A stretch of DNA of 64,000 bases from CAZWCE01 sp964632505 (GTDB lineage: Bacteria; Planctomycetota; Planctomycetia; Pirellulales; Thermoguttaceae). Within the stretch, counting starts at the first letter, position 1; each line of letters starts with the position of its first letter. The notes beneath the pieces are model-generated. The model was not told where the DNA came from and did no database searches. It saw only the letters and a list, made by a program, of their open reading frames with translations. The stretch is taken from the NCBI GenBank assembly GCA_964632505.1, contig CAZWCE010000001.1, positions 248,001-312,000 of the forward strand. Reading direction: 5' to 3'. Of this stretch, positions 9,273 through 18,264 are shown in pieces. The position numbers and the translations under genes were made by a program.

Positions 9273-9326
9273 GACACACGGCGACGCGATCGCATTTCCC
9301 GAACACGACAAGAAGGAGAAACGAAG

Positions 9327-10349
9327 ATGATCAATGTTGGTATTGCCGGAATCGGATTCATGGGCATGATCCATTACCTCGCTTACCGGAAGCTGCCGGA
9401 GATGAACGTGAAGGCGCTTTGCGAACGCCGGCCGGAGAGGCTCAAGGGCGACTGGACCGCCATCCAGGGGAATTTCGGCCCCCGCGGCGAAATGATGGAC
9501 CTGACCGGCATCGACACCTATGACGATTACGACGCGATGATCGCCGACGATTCGCTCGATATGATCGACATCTGCCTGCCGCCGAATCTGCATCCCGAAA
9601 TGACGCTCAAGGCGCTCGAAGCCGGTCACGACGTCTTCTGCGAAAAACCGATCTCCCTGCAGGTCGACGATGCCGAGAAGATGGTCAAAGCCGCCAAGAA
9701 GGCGGAACGTCTCTTGATGATCGGCCATGTTCTGCCGTTCTTCTCGGGATACGACTTCGTCTACAAGGCGTATAAAAGCGGGAAATACGGCAAGGTCCTG
9801 GGAGGGAATTTCTCGCGGGTCATCTCCGATCCGACCTGGCTGGAGAACTTCTACAGCATGGAGACCTGCGGCGGCCCCCTGTTGGATCTGCACATCCACG
9901 ACGCCCATTTCATCCGACTGCTTTTCGGCATGCCCAAGGCGGTGCAGAGTGTCGGGCGGATGCGCAACGACGTTCCATCCTACTTCAACACGCAATTCCT
10001 GTTCGACGAACCCGACCTGGTGGTCACCGCGACCAGCGGCGTGATCGATCAGCAGGGACGTCCCTTCACCTGCGGATTCGAGATCCACTTCGAAAAGGCG
10101 ACATTGCTGTTCGACGTCTTCATGAACATGCCGGTGACCGTGCTCACCGCCGACGGCAAAGTCGAGCAGCCGAAACTCCCCGAAGGGGATGAAGTCGACT
10201 TCTTCGCCGGCGAGTTGAAGGAGGCGTACCAGGCGGTGAAAAACGAAACGCCCTCCTCGATGCTCGACGGTCAACTCGCCCGCGATGCTCTGGTGATGTG
10301 CCATCGCCAGATCGATTCGATCCAAAAGCAGAAACAGATCAAGCTCTGA
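9327..10349 (+). CDS. Gfo/Idh/MocA-family oxidoreductase
   Basis: A 340-residue NAD(P)-dependent dehydrogenase of the Gfo/Idh/MocA family, which act on sugars, inositols and related polyols. It has an N-terminal Rossmann fold ('VGIAGIGFMG', residues 4-13), the conserved 'CEKPISL' stretch with the catalytic-region Lys, and 'GGPLLDLHIHDAHF' where the family has its catalytic histidine. There is no signal peptide, so it is cytoplasmic. AGGAG lies before the ATG at 9327. It follows rhamnulokinase, which hints at sugar metabolism, but the substrate cannot be told. A bidirectional terminator follows. Confidence 0.88.
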   Translation: MINVGIAGIGFMGMIHYLAYRKLPEMNVKALCERRPERLKGDWTAIQGNFGPRGEMMDLTGIDTYDDYDAMIADDSLDMIDICLPPNLHPEMTLKALEAGHDVFCEKPISLQVDDAEKMVKAAKKAERLLMIGHVLPFFSGYDFVYKAYKSGKYGKVLGGNFSRVISDPTWLENFYSMETCGGPLLDLHIHDAHFIRLLFGMPKAVQSVGRMRNDVPSYFNTQFLFDEPDLVVTATSGVIDQQGRPFTCGFEIHFEKATLLFDVFMNMPVTVLTADGKVEQPKLPEGDEVDFFAGELKEAYQAVKNETPSSMLDGQLARDALVMCHRQIDSIQKQKQIKL

Positions 10350-10474
10350 TCCGCAAGCCTTATTCATGTTCGCATAAGCAGTGCCCCCTTGGTTCACGGA
10401 TTGACAGCCGCAGGGCCGAACTCTCGATGTTCGCCCTCGGTTCACTATTGATGCGACGCTCAACAAGAATCGAA

Positions 10475-10525
10475 AAAAGCCATGCTCTCCGGGAAAACCG
10501 TTCGCGAAGCATGGCTTTTCTTTTT
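10475..10525. terminator. Bidirectional intrinsic terminator
   Basis: AAAAGCCATGCT (10475-10486) pairs perfectly with AGCATGGCTTTT (10508-10519). A T-rich tail follows on the plus strand and an A-run precedes it, giving a T-run on the minus strand. It separates the convergent Gfo/Idh and heparinase-like genes. Confidence 0.85.
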
Positions 10526-10554
10526 ATCTCAGCATGATAGTGTCCGCGTTTACA

Positions 10555-13017
10555 CTAATCCGTTGATTCGGTAAGCAAACACTCGGGAACGACCTGTTCG
10601 CCGGACTTCGGCAACCGCAAGGTCACCTTGCCGCCGGCGTGCGTGGTTTTCAGCTCGTAACCGTCGACGCCGTCCTCCCGATATTCCTCCAAGAACACCG
10701 GCGCGTCGAGAGAAGACGGCTTCCCTTCTTTCGCCGGACGGTAGACGGCCAGGAATTCGATCTCCTCCTTTTCCGAAGGCGTTTTCGCCGTCAGGTGCCA
10801 TTCTCGAAGCTTGATCCGCTCCCGGGGATTCGGGTCGTACTGGTTCGTCTGGGAGAAGGTCAAACCGGCGGGGAGAAGGAAGTCGACCGCCAGATCGACA
10901 TCGCCGACTCGAAGGGCGATGGCATGCTGATCGTCGATCTCGGGCACTTCGGTGGTGATCGGAAGTTCACCATCGCCTTTCAGTTCATCGCTCGGCTGGA
11001 ACGGTTGGGTCGCGTGAAGCCAATAGCGGTAGGTGGCCGGCTTTTTCGCCTTCAGGCGATCGTAGACGACAACCAGATCGGGTTTGACGAAGATGATCGA
11101 CCGCGTGTAGCGATCGAGCATCGGCCCGTCGCCCCACTTGTCGCTGTTTTCGGCCCGATAGGTTCCGGCCGCCTCGCCGACGACGATGTCGCACTCGGGC
11201 GAGGTGAAGAAATGGACGATTTTCCCTTTCGCGTCGGCGGAATGGGACCGCTGGCCGGAGCCGTCGACGGTGATGTTGTTCACCGACCGGGTGCTCCACA
11301 TCCAATTCCTGTGATGCTTGCTGCCGTAAATGTCGCGGTAGCCGGTGCGGATCAACAGCCGCTCACCCCAGGCCCAGAGCAGGAAGGAGTTGTTCGCCTC
11401 ATAACCGTGGGATTGCGTTCCGAACGGACTCGACTTGAAAACCACCTGCACGTCGTCCTTGGCATCGAGGAGGTTGGAATTCAGGTAGGCCTGGCCGGTG
11501 CCTTCGAAGCGTCGCGAGGAAGGGAGATCGTCGGGTACCTTGGGCCGGACGTCCGGAAGAGCACCGCGCAGAAAGCCGATGTACCCGCTGCCGCGGACCG
11601 GACCGCCGAGTGTCTCGACGTACCACTGCCAATAGCGGTTGCCCGACTGGGCCGCCAGAATACTCATCAGCGAGAGGTTGTGCCGGGCGGTTCTCCGGGC
11701 GGTCAGATCGCCGAAGCCTCCACCGACCTTCCCCGGCGGCATGAGATACATCGGGTAGTAGCCGATTTGGGAGAAGTAGGGCTTCTGGTAAGCGCTGATG
11801 CCGAACGCGGCCCGCATCACATCGGCCCACCAGGTGAATCGTGCGATGTAGCTGCTCCAGTAGGAGACGCCCTCGTGCCATCCGCCCTGCTCATCGCTCC
11901 AGACGGGATAAGCCGCATAGAAGACGTTCATGGCGAACCAGCTCCACCGGTCGGCCCCGGGAATTTCGTCGTGGAAGGCGATCCCCACCTCACCGAGAAA
12001 GTGCCAGGCCCGGTTCGAGTGACTCGAATACGGCCGCCAGAGGTGCCGGGGGTAGAGATGGTGGTACATCTCCTCGCCGCGAATCCGCATCACCTCACGG
12101 CATTTCTCCTTCTCCGCCTCGGAGAGAAGATCGTTGACAAAGGTATAGGTCCTCGAAAAGTGATAGGCGTACGGCATGCCGGCCTCATCGTTGTAACGGT
12201 AGCCGGTCGAGCCTTTCGGATCCCACTCGGCACACTCCAGGAGGATCTTCTTGGCCAGCCGACCGTACTCTTCCTTCCCGCCGAGCAACCGAGTGAACGC
12301 GAGCGTCGCGGCGCCTTCGAGTGCCCGGATCGTGTAGGTCCGATTGCCCCACCAGGTCTTGCGCCACTGTTCCGAGAGTCGCTCGGAGGTGTACTTCGGC
12401 GGTTCGGTCGTGTCGGGGGGATTCTCCATCAGCTTCTCGCATCGCGCGACCAGGTCGTCGAACCGGTCCTTCATCGGTCCCTGGGCCATCTCTCGGAGCC
12501 GGGGGAGATCGCCGGGGCGGACGAACAACCGCGGATGCTCTTTCGGGATGCGCTCCATCAGCTCCGCCTTCGGCGGCATCGGCATCGGTCGGGCGACCGC
12601 CGGATCGACGGTGAATCTCCGCTCCTTGCTCCACTCGGTCCACGTTCCGGAATCGTCGATGCCCCGATATCGCCAGCGGTAAGTGCCGGCTTCGAACGGA
12701 TGAGGCGGCGTGTGCACGCTCATGTCGATGCCGTCGGCCTGGTAGGCGACCCGGTCGGAGTCGACCTCGAGCATCTGCAGTTGCCATCGCTCGATGTTCT
12801 TCTGCGGCCGCCAACAGAACGACGGGGGATTCACCGCCGGCGTGGTGCCTTCGGCCGGTCGGTAGCCCCAGTCTCTCGAACCGGCGGGAGACTGGTCCAG
12901 CGCGAGCGGTTCGGCGGAATCCTGTGCCAGGGTGAAGGCGGCAAACGCGGAAAGCGAACATCCGGCAATGATAAAAAGGAGGAAACGGTTTCGGAATGAT
13001 CCTGGTGCGCAGCGCAT
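10555..13017 (-). CDS. Secreted DUF4962 / heparinase II/III-family polysaccharide lyase
   Basis: An 820-residue exported protein with an N-terminal signal peptide (hydrophobic residues 11-30, cleavage near 'LAQDS'). Residues about 35-135 form a Fn3-like domain ('NPPSFCWRP' to 'RRFTVDP'), followed by an alpha-helical toroid of the DUF4962 type (about 150-480, with conserved 'HPRLFVRPGDLPRLRE' and 'GWHEGVSYW') and a heparinase II/III-like beta-sheet domain (about 490-780, 'QVVFKSSPFGTQSHGYEANN'). Such enzymes cut uronic-acid-containing polysaccharides by beta-elimination outside the cytoplasm. A weak AAAGGA precedes the ATG. It is the last gene of a three-gene minus-strand group after GH16 and DUF2784. 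The exact substrate is unknown. Confidence 0.85.
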   Translation of the reverse strand: MRCAPGSFRNRFLLFIIAGCSLSAFAAFTLAQDSAEPLALDQSPAGSRDWGYRPAEGTTPAVNPPSFCWRPQKNIERWQLQMLEVDSDRVAYQADGIDMSVHTPPHPFEAGTYRWRYRGIDDSGTWTEWSKERRFTVDPAVARPMPMPPKAELMERIPKEHPRLFVRPGDLPRLREMAQGPMKDRFDDLVARCEKLMENPPDTTEPPKYTSERLSEQWRKTWWGNRTYTIRALEGAATLAFTRLLGGKEEYGRLAKKILLECAEWDPKGSTGYRYNDEAGMPYAYHFSRTYTFVNDLLSEAEKEKCREVMRIRGEEMYHHLYPRHLWRPYSSHSNRAWHFLGEVGIAFHDEIPGADRWSWFAMNVFYAAYPVWSDEQGGWHEGVSYWSSYIARFTWWADVMRAAFGISAYQKPYFSQIGYYPMYLMPPGKVGGGFGDLTARRTARHNLSLMSILAAQSGNRYWQWYVETLGGPVRGSGYIGFLRGALPDVRPKVPDDLPSSRRFEGTGQAYLNSNLLDAKDDVQVVFKSSPFGTQSHGYEANNSFLLWAWGERLLIRTGYRDIYGSKHHRNWMWSTRSVNNITVDGSGQRSHSADAKGKIVHFFTSPECDIVVGEAAGTYRAENSDKWGDGPMLDRYTRSIIFVKPDLVVVYDRLKAKKPATYRYWLHATQPFQPSDELKGDGELPITTEVPEIDDQHAIALRVGDVDLAVDFLLPAGLTFSQTNQYDPNPRERIKLREWHLTAKTPSEKEEIEFLAVYRPAKEGKPSSLDAPVFLEEYREDGVDGYELKTTHAGGKVTLRLPKSGEQVVPECLLTESTD

Positions 13018-13078
13018 CGAGGTGGATCCTTTCTGATTGAAGGTTCGTTGGATGTTTTTGTCGATGAAAGCAGACCGA

Positions 13079-13516
13079 TCACGGTCCCTTCGTCGGCGTG
13101 GCTTGTGAACATGCTCTCTTCCGGCCGAAAGGCCGACGGGGCGGGAGGAAAATCATCGAACCGAGCACCAGCAGCCCGAAAAGGCAGTAGATTGCCGTGA
13201 GCATTTCCTGGGGTAGGTCGACGAAAAGCAACTCGTGGACCCAGCGACCGATGAAGGATCCCTCCTCGGGCGTCTGACCGGCGAGCCTGCGCAACCGGTG
13301 CTCCCATTCGGTCAGCGGGCAGAGGATGCCGAACAGCGCCTCGGCGACGACCACGAGGATCATCGCCAAATGAACGGCGCGGAAGGTGAAATTGCGGACC
13401 CAACGCCAACCACGCCAGCCCCCCACGAGGATGAGTACCTCGCCGAAGATGACGAAGCCGACGTACCCGGCATGCAACACGACCAGCACGTCGGCCAGCA
13501 GTTGGTAAAGGTTCAT
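13079..13516 (-). CDS. DUF2784-family membrane protein
   Basis: A 145-residue protein with about four hydrophobic helices. It matches the DUF2784 pattern: 'LLADVLVVLHAGYVGFVIFGE' style start, 'FRAVHLAMILVVVAEALFG' and 'CPLTEWEHRLR', which are the conserved features of this uncharacterised bacterial family. Its ATG overlaps the stop codon of the GH16 gene by four bases, so translation is coupled. Why it sits inside a polysaccharide-degradation operon is not clear. Function unknown. Confidence 0.85.
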   Translation of the reverse strand: MNLYQLLADVLVVLHAGYVGFVIFGEVLILVGGWRGWRWVRNFTFRAVHLAMILVVVAEALFGILCPLTEWEHRLRRLAGQTPEEGSFIGRWVHELLFVDLPQEMLTAIYCLFGLLVLGSMIFLPPRRPFGRKRACSQATPTKGP

Positions 13517-14490
13517 TCCGCGTCCTTTTCCGGGGAGTCGAGGGCATCGGCGTGACGGACGCCGCGTTTCCAGGCCCGGATATAATCGATCTTGTAGGTC
13601 GAAGGCAGATCGGCATCGTCGGGCAGTCCCATCCAGTCGGGCATCGTTTCACTGTCGAACATCAGGTTCAGCGGTTGATGCCAGTGGGTGTTCTCGACCC
13701 GGCGGACCGCCACGCCGTCGACGTAGTAGACGATCTCTTCCTTGCCCCAGTCGATGCCGTAGACATGGTAATCGTCGCCGACCGGCCAAGGCGTTTTCCA
13801 GATGTCGCCCGTGCGTCGATGCTCCGGATTGTCCGGCGTGTGGTGCACGTGCAGATTCATATTGTAGCGATGCGGGAAGTCGTCGGGTCCTTTGGCGCTG
13901 AGTTCGAAGACGTCGATCTCCGTCCAGCGATCCTCGGTGTGGTTGGCGAACCAGAACGAACTCGACCCGGCCGACGGCATCGGCTTCGCTCGGGTCTCGA
14001 AGTAGCCGTACAGGACCGGACGCTTCGCATAGACCAGAGCGCTGCTGTACTTCTCGTACCCACGTTGCTTCAGCTCCTCGGGCGACTCCTCCAGCCGCAT
14101 CGTCAATTGGAGTCGGCCGTCTTGGACGGTCACGTTCTCGGGCGAAAAGAAAGCCGGTTGCCTCCCTTTCCAGCGGGGATGGGTGGGAAGCCAGGTGTCG
14201 GTATCGAGAGCGTCGCCTTCGAATTCGTCGGTCAGCGGCTCGAAGACGATCCATCCCTGCCGATTCTGCTGGTCGGAGAGCGGCAAGGCGTCGGTGACGT
14301 GCTCCGGGACGTTTTCCAGGGGGCCTCGGCGCGTCCAACCTTCGTCGAGTTCCGGCTCCGCGGCAAGCGCCGCGGAATCTAGGGCAAGGCGGTGACTCGC
14401 GACCGGAATCATCAGAGCCACCGAAAACAGGAGCATTCCGAAAAGGTGTCGCCCCGAAAACGGAGCGGCAAGGCGTGAAGCGATTCTCAT
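13513..14490 (-). CDS. Glycoside hydrolase family 16 protein (agarase/laminarinase-like)
   Basis: A 325-residue exported glycosidase. After a signal peptide (hydrophobic residues 17-30, possible cleavage near residue 44) comes one GH16 beta-sandwich, residues about 78-315. The catalytic signature is ExDxxE: Glu191 (nucleophile), Asp193 and Glu196 in 'TEIDVFEL', so it should be active. 'GYFETRAKPM' and 'YHVYGIDWGKEEIVYYVDG' are also typical and closest to agarase/porphyranase-like members. A perfect AGGAGG lies before the ATG. Together with the downstream heparinase-like enzyme it suggests degradation of marine or algal polysaccharide. Confidence 0.9.
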   Translation of the reverse strand: MRIASRLAAPFSGRHLFGMLLFSVALMIPVASHRLALDSAALAAEPELDEGWTRRGPLENVPEHVTDALPLSDQQNRQGWIVFEPLTDEFEGDALDTDTWLPTHPRWKGRQPAFFSPENVTVQDGRLQLTMRLEESPEELKQRGYEKYSSALVYAKRPVLYGYFETRAKPMPSAGSSSFWFANHTEDRWTEIDVFELSAKGPDDFPHRYNMNLHVHHTPDNPEHRRTGDIWKTPWPVGDDYHVYGIDWGKEEIVYYVDGVAVRRVENTHWHQPLNLMFDSETMPDWMGLPDDADLPSTYKIDYIRAWKRGVRHADALDSPEKDAE

Positions 14491-14761
14491 GGGGGAGCCT
14501 CCTGTGGAAAGAAGAATTCATGGCAAATGTGCGATCCACTTGAGTGTATCCCTTCATTGTAATGACTCGCCGATAGGAAGAAAAGCCACGCACTTGGCGG
14601 AGAAATCGCGGGAATCGCCCTCGAAGCAAAAGAAACAAGAATGGCCCAATCCCCTACCGTATAAGACGATAGACTCATTCATCCAGGGGCCTGTTCGTCG
14701 GGCGGACCTTCCGAGAGCCCCTCCCCTGGGCCGAATCGGAACAGAAAACACGATTGCCCGC
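14491..14761. other. Divergent intergenic region, part 1
   Basis: The whole spacer between the GH16 operon and the Kef gene is about 420 bases. On the minus strand a TACAAT (14561-14556) could serve as the -10 of the GH16 operon, but no good -35 accompanies it. I see no other gene. Confidence 0.35.
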
Positions 14762-14790
14762 CTGACGGAAATCGGGGGCCATGCTATGAT
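14762..14790 (+). promoter_or_regulatory. Likely promoter for the Kef-type antiporter
   Basis: CTGACG, a 17-base spacer and TATGAT lie 120 bases before the antiporter start. Confidence 0.4.
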
Positions 14791-14910
14791 TAGGCAAGGA
14801 ACAAACCTTCCGCTCGGCCCTTTCTTTGGCGCCCTCGGTTTTCCGGATATCTCGGCAGCGAATGTTCAACCTTCCCGGCTGAGCTGCCCCATTCGACGAA
14901 ATTCCCCCCT

Positions 14911-16743
14911 ATGCACGACCCAATCCTGTTGCACCAAATTATTCTCGACCTGTTGATCATCTTGACCGCGGGATTGGCCGCGGGGATCGTCTGCAAGCGA
15001 TTGCGGATCCCGATGGTCGTCGGTTACCTGCTGGTCGGCGCACTCATCGGGCAGGGGATGTTCGGATTGATCACCAGCGCACCGCCGGCGGCCGAAAACC
15101 ATTTGGAGAAATCGGAGCCTCCGGCGCTGCTCGAGGAAGCATCGACGGAAGCCCAACACGATGAAAAACGGCCCGAGCTCTCCATCTCCGCGACGCCTGC
15201 GGAAGAAACGACGCCGTCGGAATCGGAGGCCGAAAAGCAAGAGGCCCGACACCGCATTTTCCGGGGAGAGGTGCTCGAGAATTTGGCTCATCTCGGGGCG
15301 CTCTTGCTGTTGTTCTCCATCGGCATTCACTTTTCCCCGTCGGAACTTTCCCGAATGTGGCGTTTTTTCTCGATCGGGGGAATCGTCCAGATGACCGGCG
15401 TGCTGGTGCCGGTGCTCCTGTTCTTCCACATTTTTTCCGAAGGCGGCTGGCGATTGGGGTTTCTGGTCGGCTCGGCCGCGGCGCTGAGTTCGACGGTGCT
15501 GGTCTTCAAAGCCCTGGATGAATTCGGGCAGTCGACCTCTCCGCACGGACAACGTGCCGTCGGGATCCTCCTGTTCCAGGACGTGGCGATCGTACCGCTG
15601 ATGCTGGTCATTCCGCTTCTCGGACTCACCTCGGCCAGCGCGGCCGAAACGGGCAGTGCCCTGCTGCTCTTGTTGTTGAAGTCGTTGGTTTTTCTTCTGT
15701 TCGTTGTTTTTTTGCGTTACCTGTTCTGCCGCTGGGCGGTGCGGCTGCTCATCAAACTGCGCAGCGTCGAACTGCTGGTTCTCTTCACGATCATGCTGTT
15801 GACGGGCGTGTGCGAAATCGCCTACGGGCTGGGCCTTTCCTCGGCTCTGGGGGCCCTGGCCACGGGGGTGATTCTGAGCGAAAACCGCATGAGCCACCAG
15901 ATTTCCGCCATCACGATTCCCTTCCGCGAATCGTTCGCGGCCATTTTTTTCGTCAGTCTGGGCGCGCTGTTGAAGTTCGATGTCCTCTTCGCTTCTCCCC
16001 TGACGACCTTGGGGGCGATGTGCCTGCTCTTGGCCCTGAAAACCCTCGCCGCCGCCGCGGCCTTCAAGCTCCTCCGTCTTACCTGGGGCGCTGCCTTCGC
16101 CATGGGACTGGGCCTCTCGCAATTGGGCGAACTCTCGTTCATTCTGCTGTCGGTCGGCCTCGGCACCGGCATGCTCGAGGAGGTCGTCTACCAGCGGATG
16201 CTCTTCATCGCGCTGTCGAGCCTCATCCTCACGCCCTTTTTCCTGAAGGTCGCCATGCGCGTCGCGACCAAGCAGACCACGATCCAACCCGCCATGCCGG
16301 GATCGCAGATCACCGAACCGATCGACGAGGGCACCCACGACAAGTCGCTCATCGTCGGCGTCGGGCCGATCGGCGGTCGGGTCGCCTCGTTTTTGGAGAT
16401 CTCCGGTCTCGATGTGTGCCTGGTCGACATGAACCCGGTCAATTTGCATCCCTATGCCCAGCAAGGATTTCGGACGGTCTCGGGAAACGCCTGCGATACG
16501 GAGATCCTTCGCCACGCCGACGTCGAACAATGCACGCTCACGGTGGTGACGATTCCGGACGACCTGATCGCGCTGCAGGTGGTGGCCGAGGTTCGCAAGA
16601 ATAATCCTCACTGCGTGATCATCGTGCGGTGCCGATACACCACCAGCATGAGAAAGATCCGTCAGGCGGGAGCGAACCACGTCATCAGCGAAGAATCGGA
16701 AGCGGGGGGAAGTATCATCAAAGCGCTGGAAAACATCCTCTAG
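14911..16743 (+). CDS. Kef/CPA2-family cation:proton antiporter with TrkA-N domain
   Basis: A 610-residue inner-membrane antiporter of the CPA2 (Kef/YbaL) family, exchanging K+ or Na+ for protons. It has about twelve helices (residues 8-450) and a C-terminal cytosolic nucleotide-binding TrkA-N domain with 'VGVGPIGGRVA' near residue 480. The transport core carries 'GSAAALSSTVLVFKAL' and 'GILLFQDVAIVPLM', which are family hallmarks. An unusual hydrophilic, glutamate-rich stretch of about 60 residues (57-118) splits the first two helices from the rest. There is no clear ribosome binding site; the ATG at 14911 is chosen because the conserved N-terminal helix starts right after it. Confidence 0.92.
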   Translation: MHDPILLHQIILDLLIILTAGLAAGIVCKRLRIPMVVGYLLVGALIGQGMFGLITSAPPAAENHLEKSEPPALLEEASTEAQHDEKRPELSISATPAEETTPSESEAEKQEARHRIFRGEVLENLAHLGALLLLFSIGIHFSPSELSRMWRFFSIGGIVQMTGVLVPVLLFFHIFSEGGWRLGFLVGSAAALSSTVLVFKALDEFGQSTSPHGQRAVGILLFQDVAIVPLMLVIPLLGLTSASAAETGSALLLLLLKSLVFLLFVVFLRYLFCRWAVRLLIKLRSVELLVLFTIMLLTGVCEIAYGLGLSSALGALATGVILSENRMSHQISAITIPFRESFAAIFFVSLGALLKFDVLFASPLTTLGAMCLLLALKTLAAAAAFKLLRLTWGAAFAMGLGLSQLGELSFILLSVGLGTGMLEEVVYQRMLFIALSSLILTPFFLKVAMRVATKQTTIQPAMPGSQITEPIDEGTHDKSLIVGVGPIGGRVASFLEISGLDVCLVDMNPVNLHPYAQQGFRTVSGNACDTEILRHADVEQCTLTVVTIPDDLIALQVVAEVRKNNPHCVIIVRCRYTTSMRKIRQAGANHVISEESEAGGSIIKALENIL

Positions 16744-17165
16744 TCCATTGGGGAAAACAACGGACAACCGGTCTCCCTCCTCCCGCGCGACGCCTGCCTC
16801 ATGGAGAAAAGCCACCTATCTTCTTTCCTTGAAACATCTTGCGCATTTCAACATTTCCGTGGGGGGCCGGCCCCCTCGAAAATACAAGGAATTGACTTCT
16901 GGGACCGATTTAGCGGTTGTGAGGAAAGAAAAGATGGAATAAAATCCTTGCTTCCGCCTCGATTGACCCCACCGACAACCTATAGTTTTTTGTCAAGAAA
17001 CACGTTCGTGGCAGGGAGTTGCTCGAAGCAATCCTTTTGCCGCCGAGTCTTGCATTGGCGAAAAACCCGCAGCTTGCTCCCGGCAGAAAGAAGCCTCCGT
17101 CTTCCCCTCAAAACCTTCTCCCGGGCCGCCTACCGCTTTGAGTTTTCCAGAACGCGAGGAATGGA
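16744..17165. other. Intergenic region before nucleoside hydrolase
   Basis: About 420 bases with no supported gene. A TATAGT at 16981-16986 could be a -10, but no -35 sits at the right distance. No terminator with a T-tail was found after the antiporter gene. Confidence 0.35.
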
Positions 17166-18110
17166 ATGCCGAAAAAGGTCATCTTGGATGTGGATCCCGG
17201 CATCGACGACGCCATGGTGTTGTGCATGGCACTGTACGATCCGGAAGTGGAAATCGTCGCGCTGACCGCCGTGGGGGGGAACGTCCCTCCTCAGGTGGCG
17301 ACCCGTAACCTTCACGCGATCGTCGGACATCTGGACCCGCCGCGTTTGCCGCGATTGGGGTCCGCTTCGGAAATCGAAGGAGGCCTTCCGGTCGACGGCC
17401 GCCACGTGCACGGCATCGACGGCCTCGGAGGCGCTTCGCTTCCGGTCGCCGAGACACGAAGCCATCATCCGGCGGAAAAGGTCATCTGCGACGCCGTCCG
17501 AAGCATGCCCAATGAAATCACCTTGGTGTCCCTGGGGCCGTTGACCAATCTCGCCCTCGCGCTGCAGCTCGAACCGGAACTCCCCCACCTGCTCGATCAA
17601 CTGGTCATCATGGGAGGGGCGGTGAAGCATCCGGGCAACATCACTCCCGCCGCTGAATTCAACATGTACTGCGACCCCAAGTCGGCCAAGACCGCCTTCC
17701 TGTCGCGATGCACCAAAACGCTCATTCCGCTCGATGTCACCGATAAAGTCACTTTCACGCTCGACCACCTCGACCAACTCCCCGAGAACGGCACCAAAAT
17801 CGGCAAATTCCTGCGGAGCATCCTCATGCCCGCCTTCCGGGCTTACCGTCAGCGTTTCGGGCTCGAGGGCATTCACATCCACGATATGATCGCCTACGTC
17901 GCCATGAAGCATCCCGAGTGGTTTTCCAGCACCGAGATGGCCGGCGACGTCGAGACCGAGGGGATGCTCACCACCGGCATGACCGTCTTCGATCGACGCC
18001 GCGTTCCCGCCTGGCGCAAGAATCTCGCGGTGGCGTTCGATATCGACATGGAGCCGGTGCTCGACCACATCATGCGGGGACTGCACCACGCCGCCCGGGC
18101 CGCGGGTTGA
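17166..18110 (+). CDS. Inosine-uridine preferring nucleoside hydrolase
   Basis: A 314-residue enzyme of the IUNH family, splitting the N-glycosidic bond of ribonucleosides to free base and ribose. The calcium-binding N-terminal signature 'DVDPGIDDA' is at residues 8-16, 'EFNMYCDP' matches the family's ribose-binding 'EFN...DP', and 'HIHDMIAYV' supplies the conserved His-Asp pair near the C-terminus. The first residues contain no signal peptide, so it is cytoplasmic and probably serves nucleoside salvage. GAGGA precedes the ATG. Whether it prefers pyrimidines or purines cannot be judged. Confidence 0.93.
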   Translation: MPKKVILDVDPGIDDAMVLCMALYDPEVEIVALTAVGGNVPPQVATRNLHAIVGHLDPPRLPRLGSASEIEGGLPVDGRHVHGIDGLGGASLPVAETRSHHPAEKVICDAVRSMPNEITLVSLGPLTNLALALQLEPELPHLLDQLVIMGGAVKHPGNITPAAEFNMYCDPKSAKTAFLSRCTKTLIPLDVTDKVTFTLDHLDQLPENGTKIGKFLRSILMPAFRAYRQRFGLEGIHIHDMIAYVAMKHPEWFSSTEMAGDVETEGMLTTGMTVFDRRRVPAWRKNLAVAFDIDMEPVLDHIMRGLHHAARAAG

Positions 18111-18264
18111 CCGCGCGCGGGGCGAATCCCTTGAAACGAAATCGATCCTCCGATCGACCAACATCTTGTCTCACGCTTGCACGGAGTCTCTCTGATCCGA
18201 CTACTTCGAAGGCACTTGTCGGAAAACTCCGTCGCGCTCTTGTCTTGGTAGGAGATGGCTGAAT

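Noticed and set aside
10639..12999. 786-residue plus-strand open frame opposite the heparinase-like gene
   Set aside because: It is the antisense shadow of a clear exported lyase gene; the translated sequence is low in complexity and has no family resemblance.
14866..16815. 649-residue minus-strand open frame opposite the Kef antiporter
   Set aside because: Repeated Gln/Glu/Arg-rich sequence typical of the reverse of a hydrophobic gene in GC-rich DNA; the plus strand clearly encodes the transporter.
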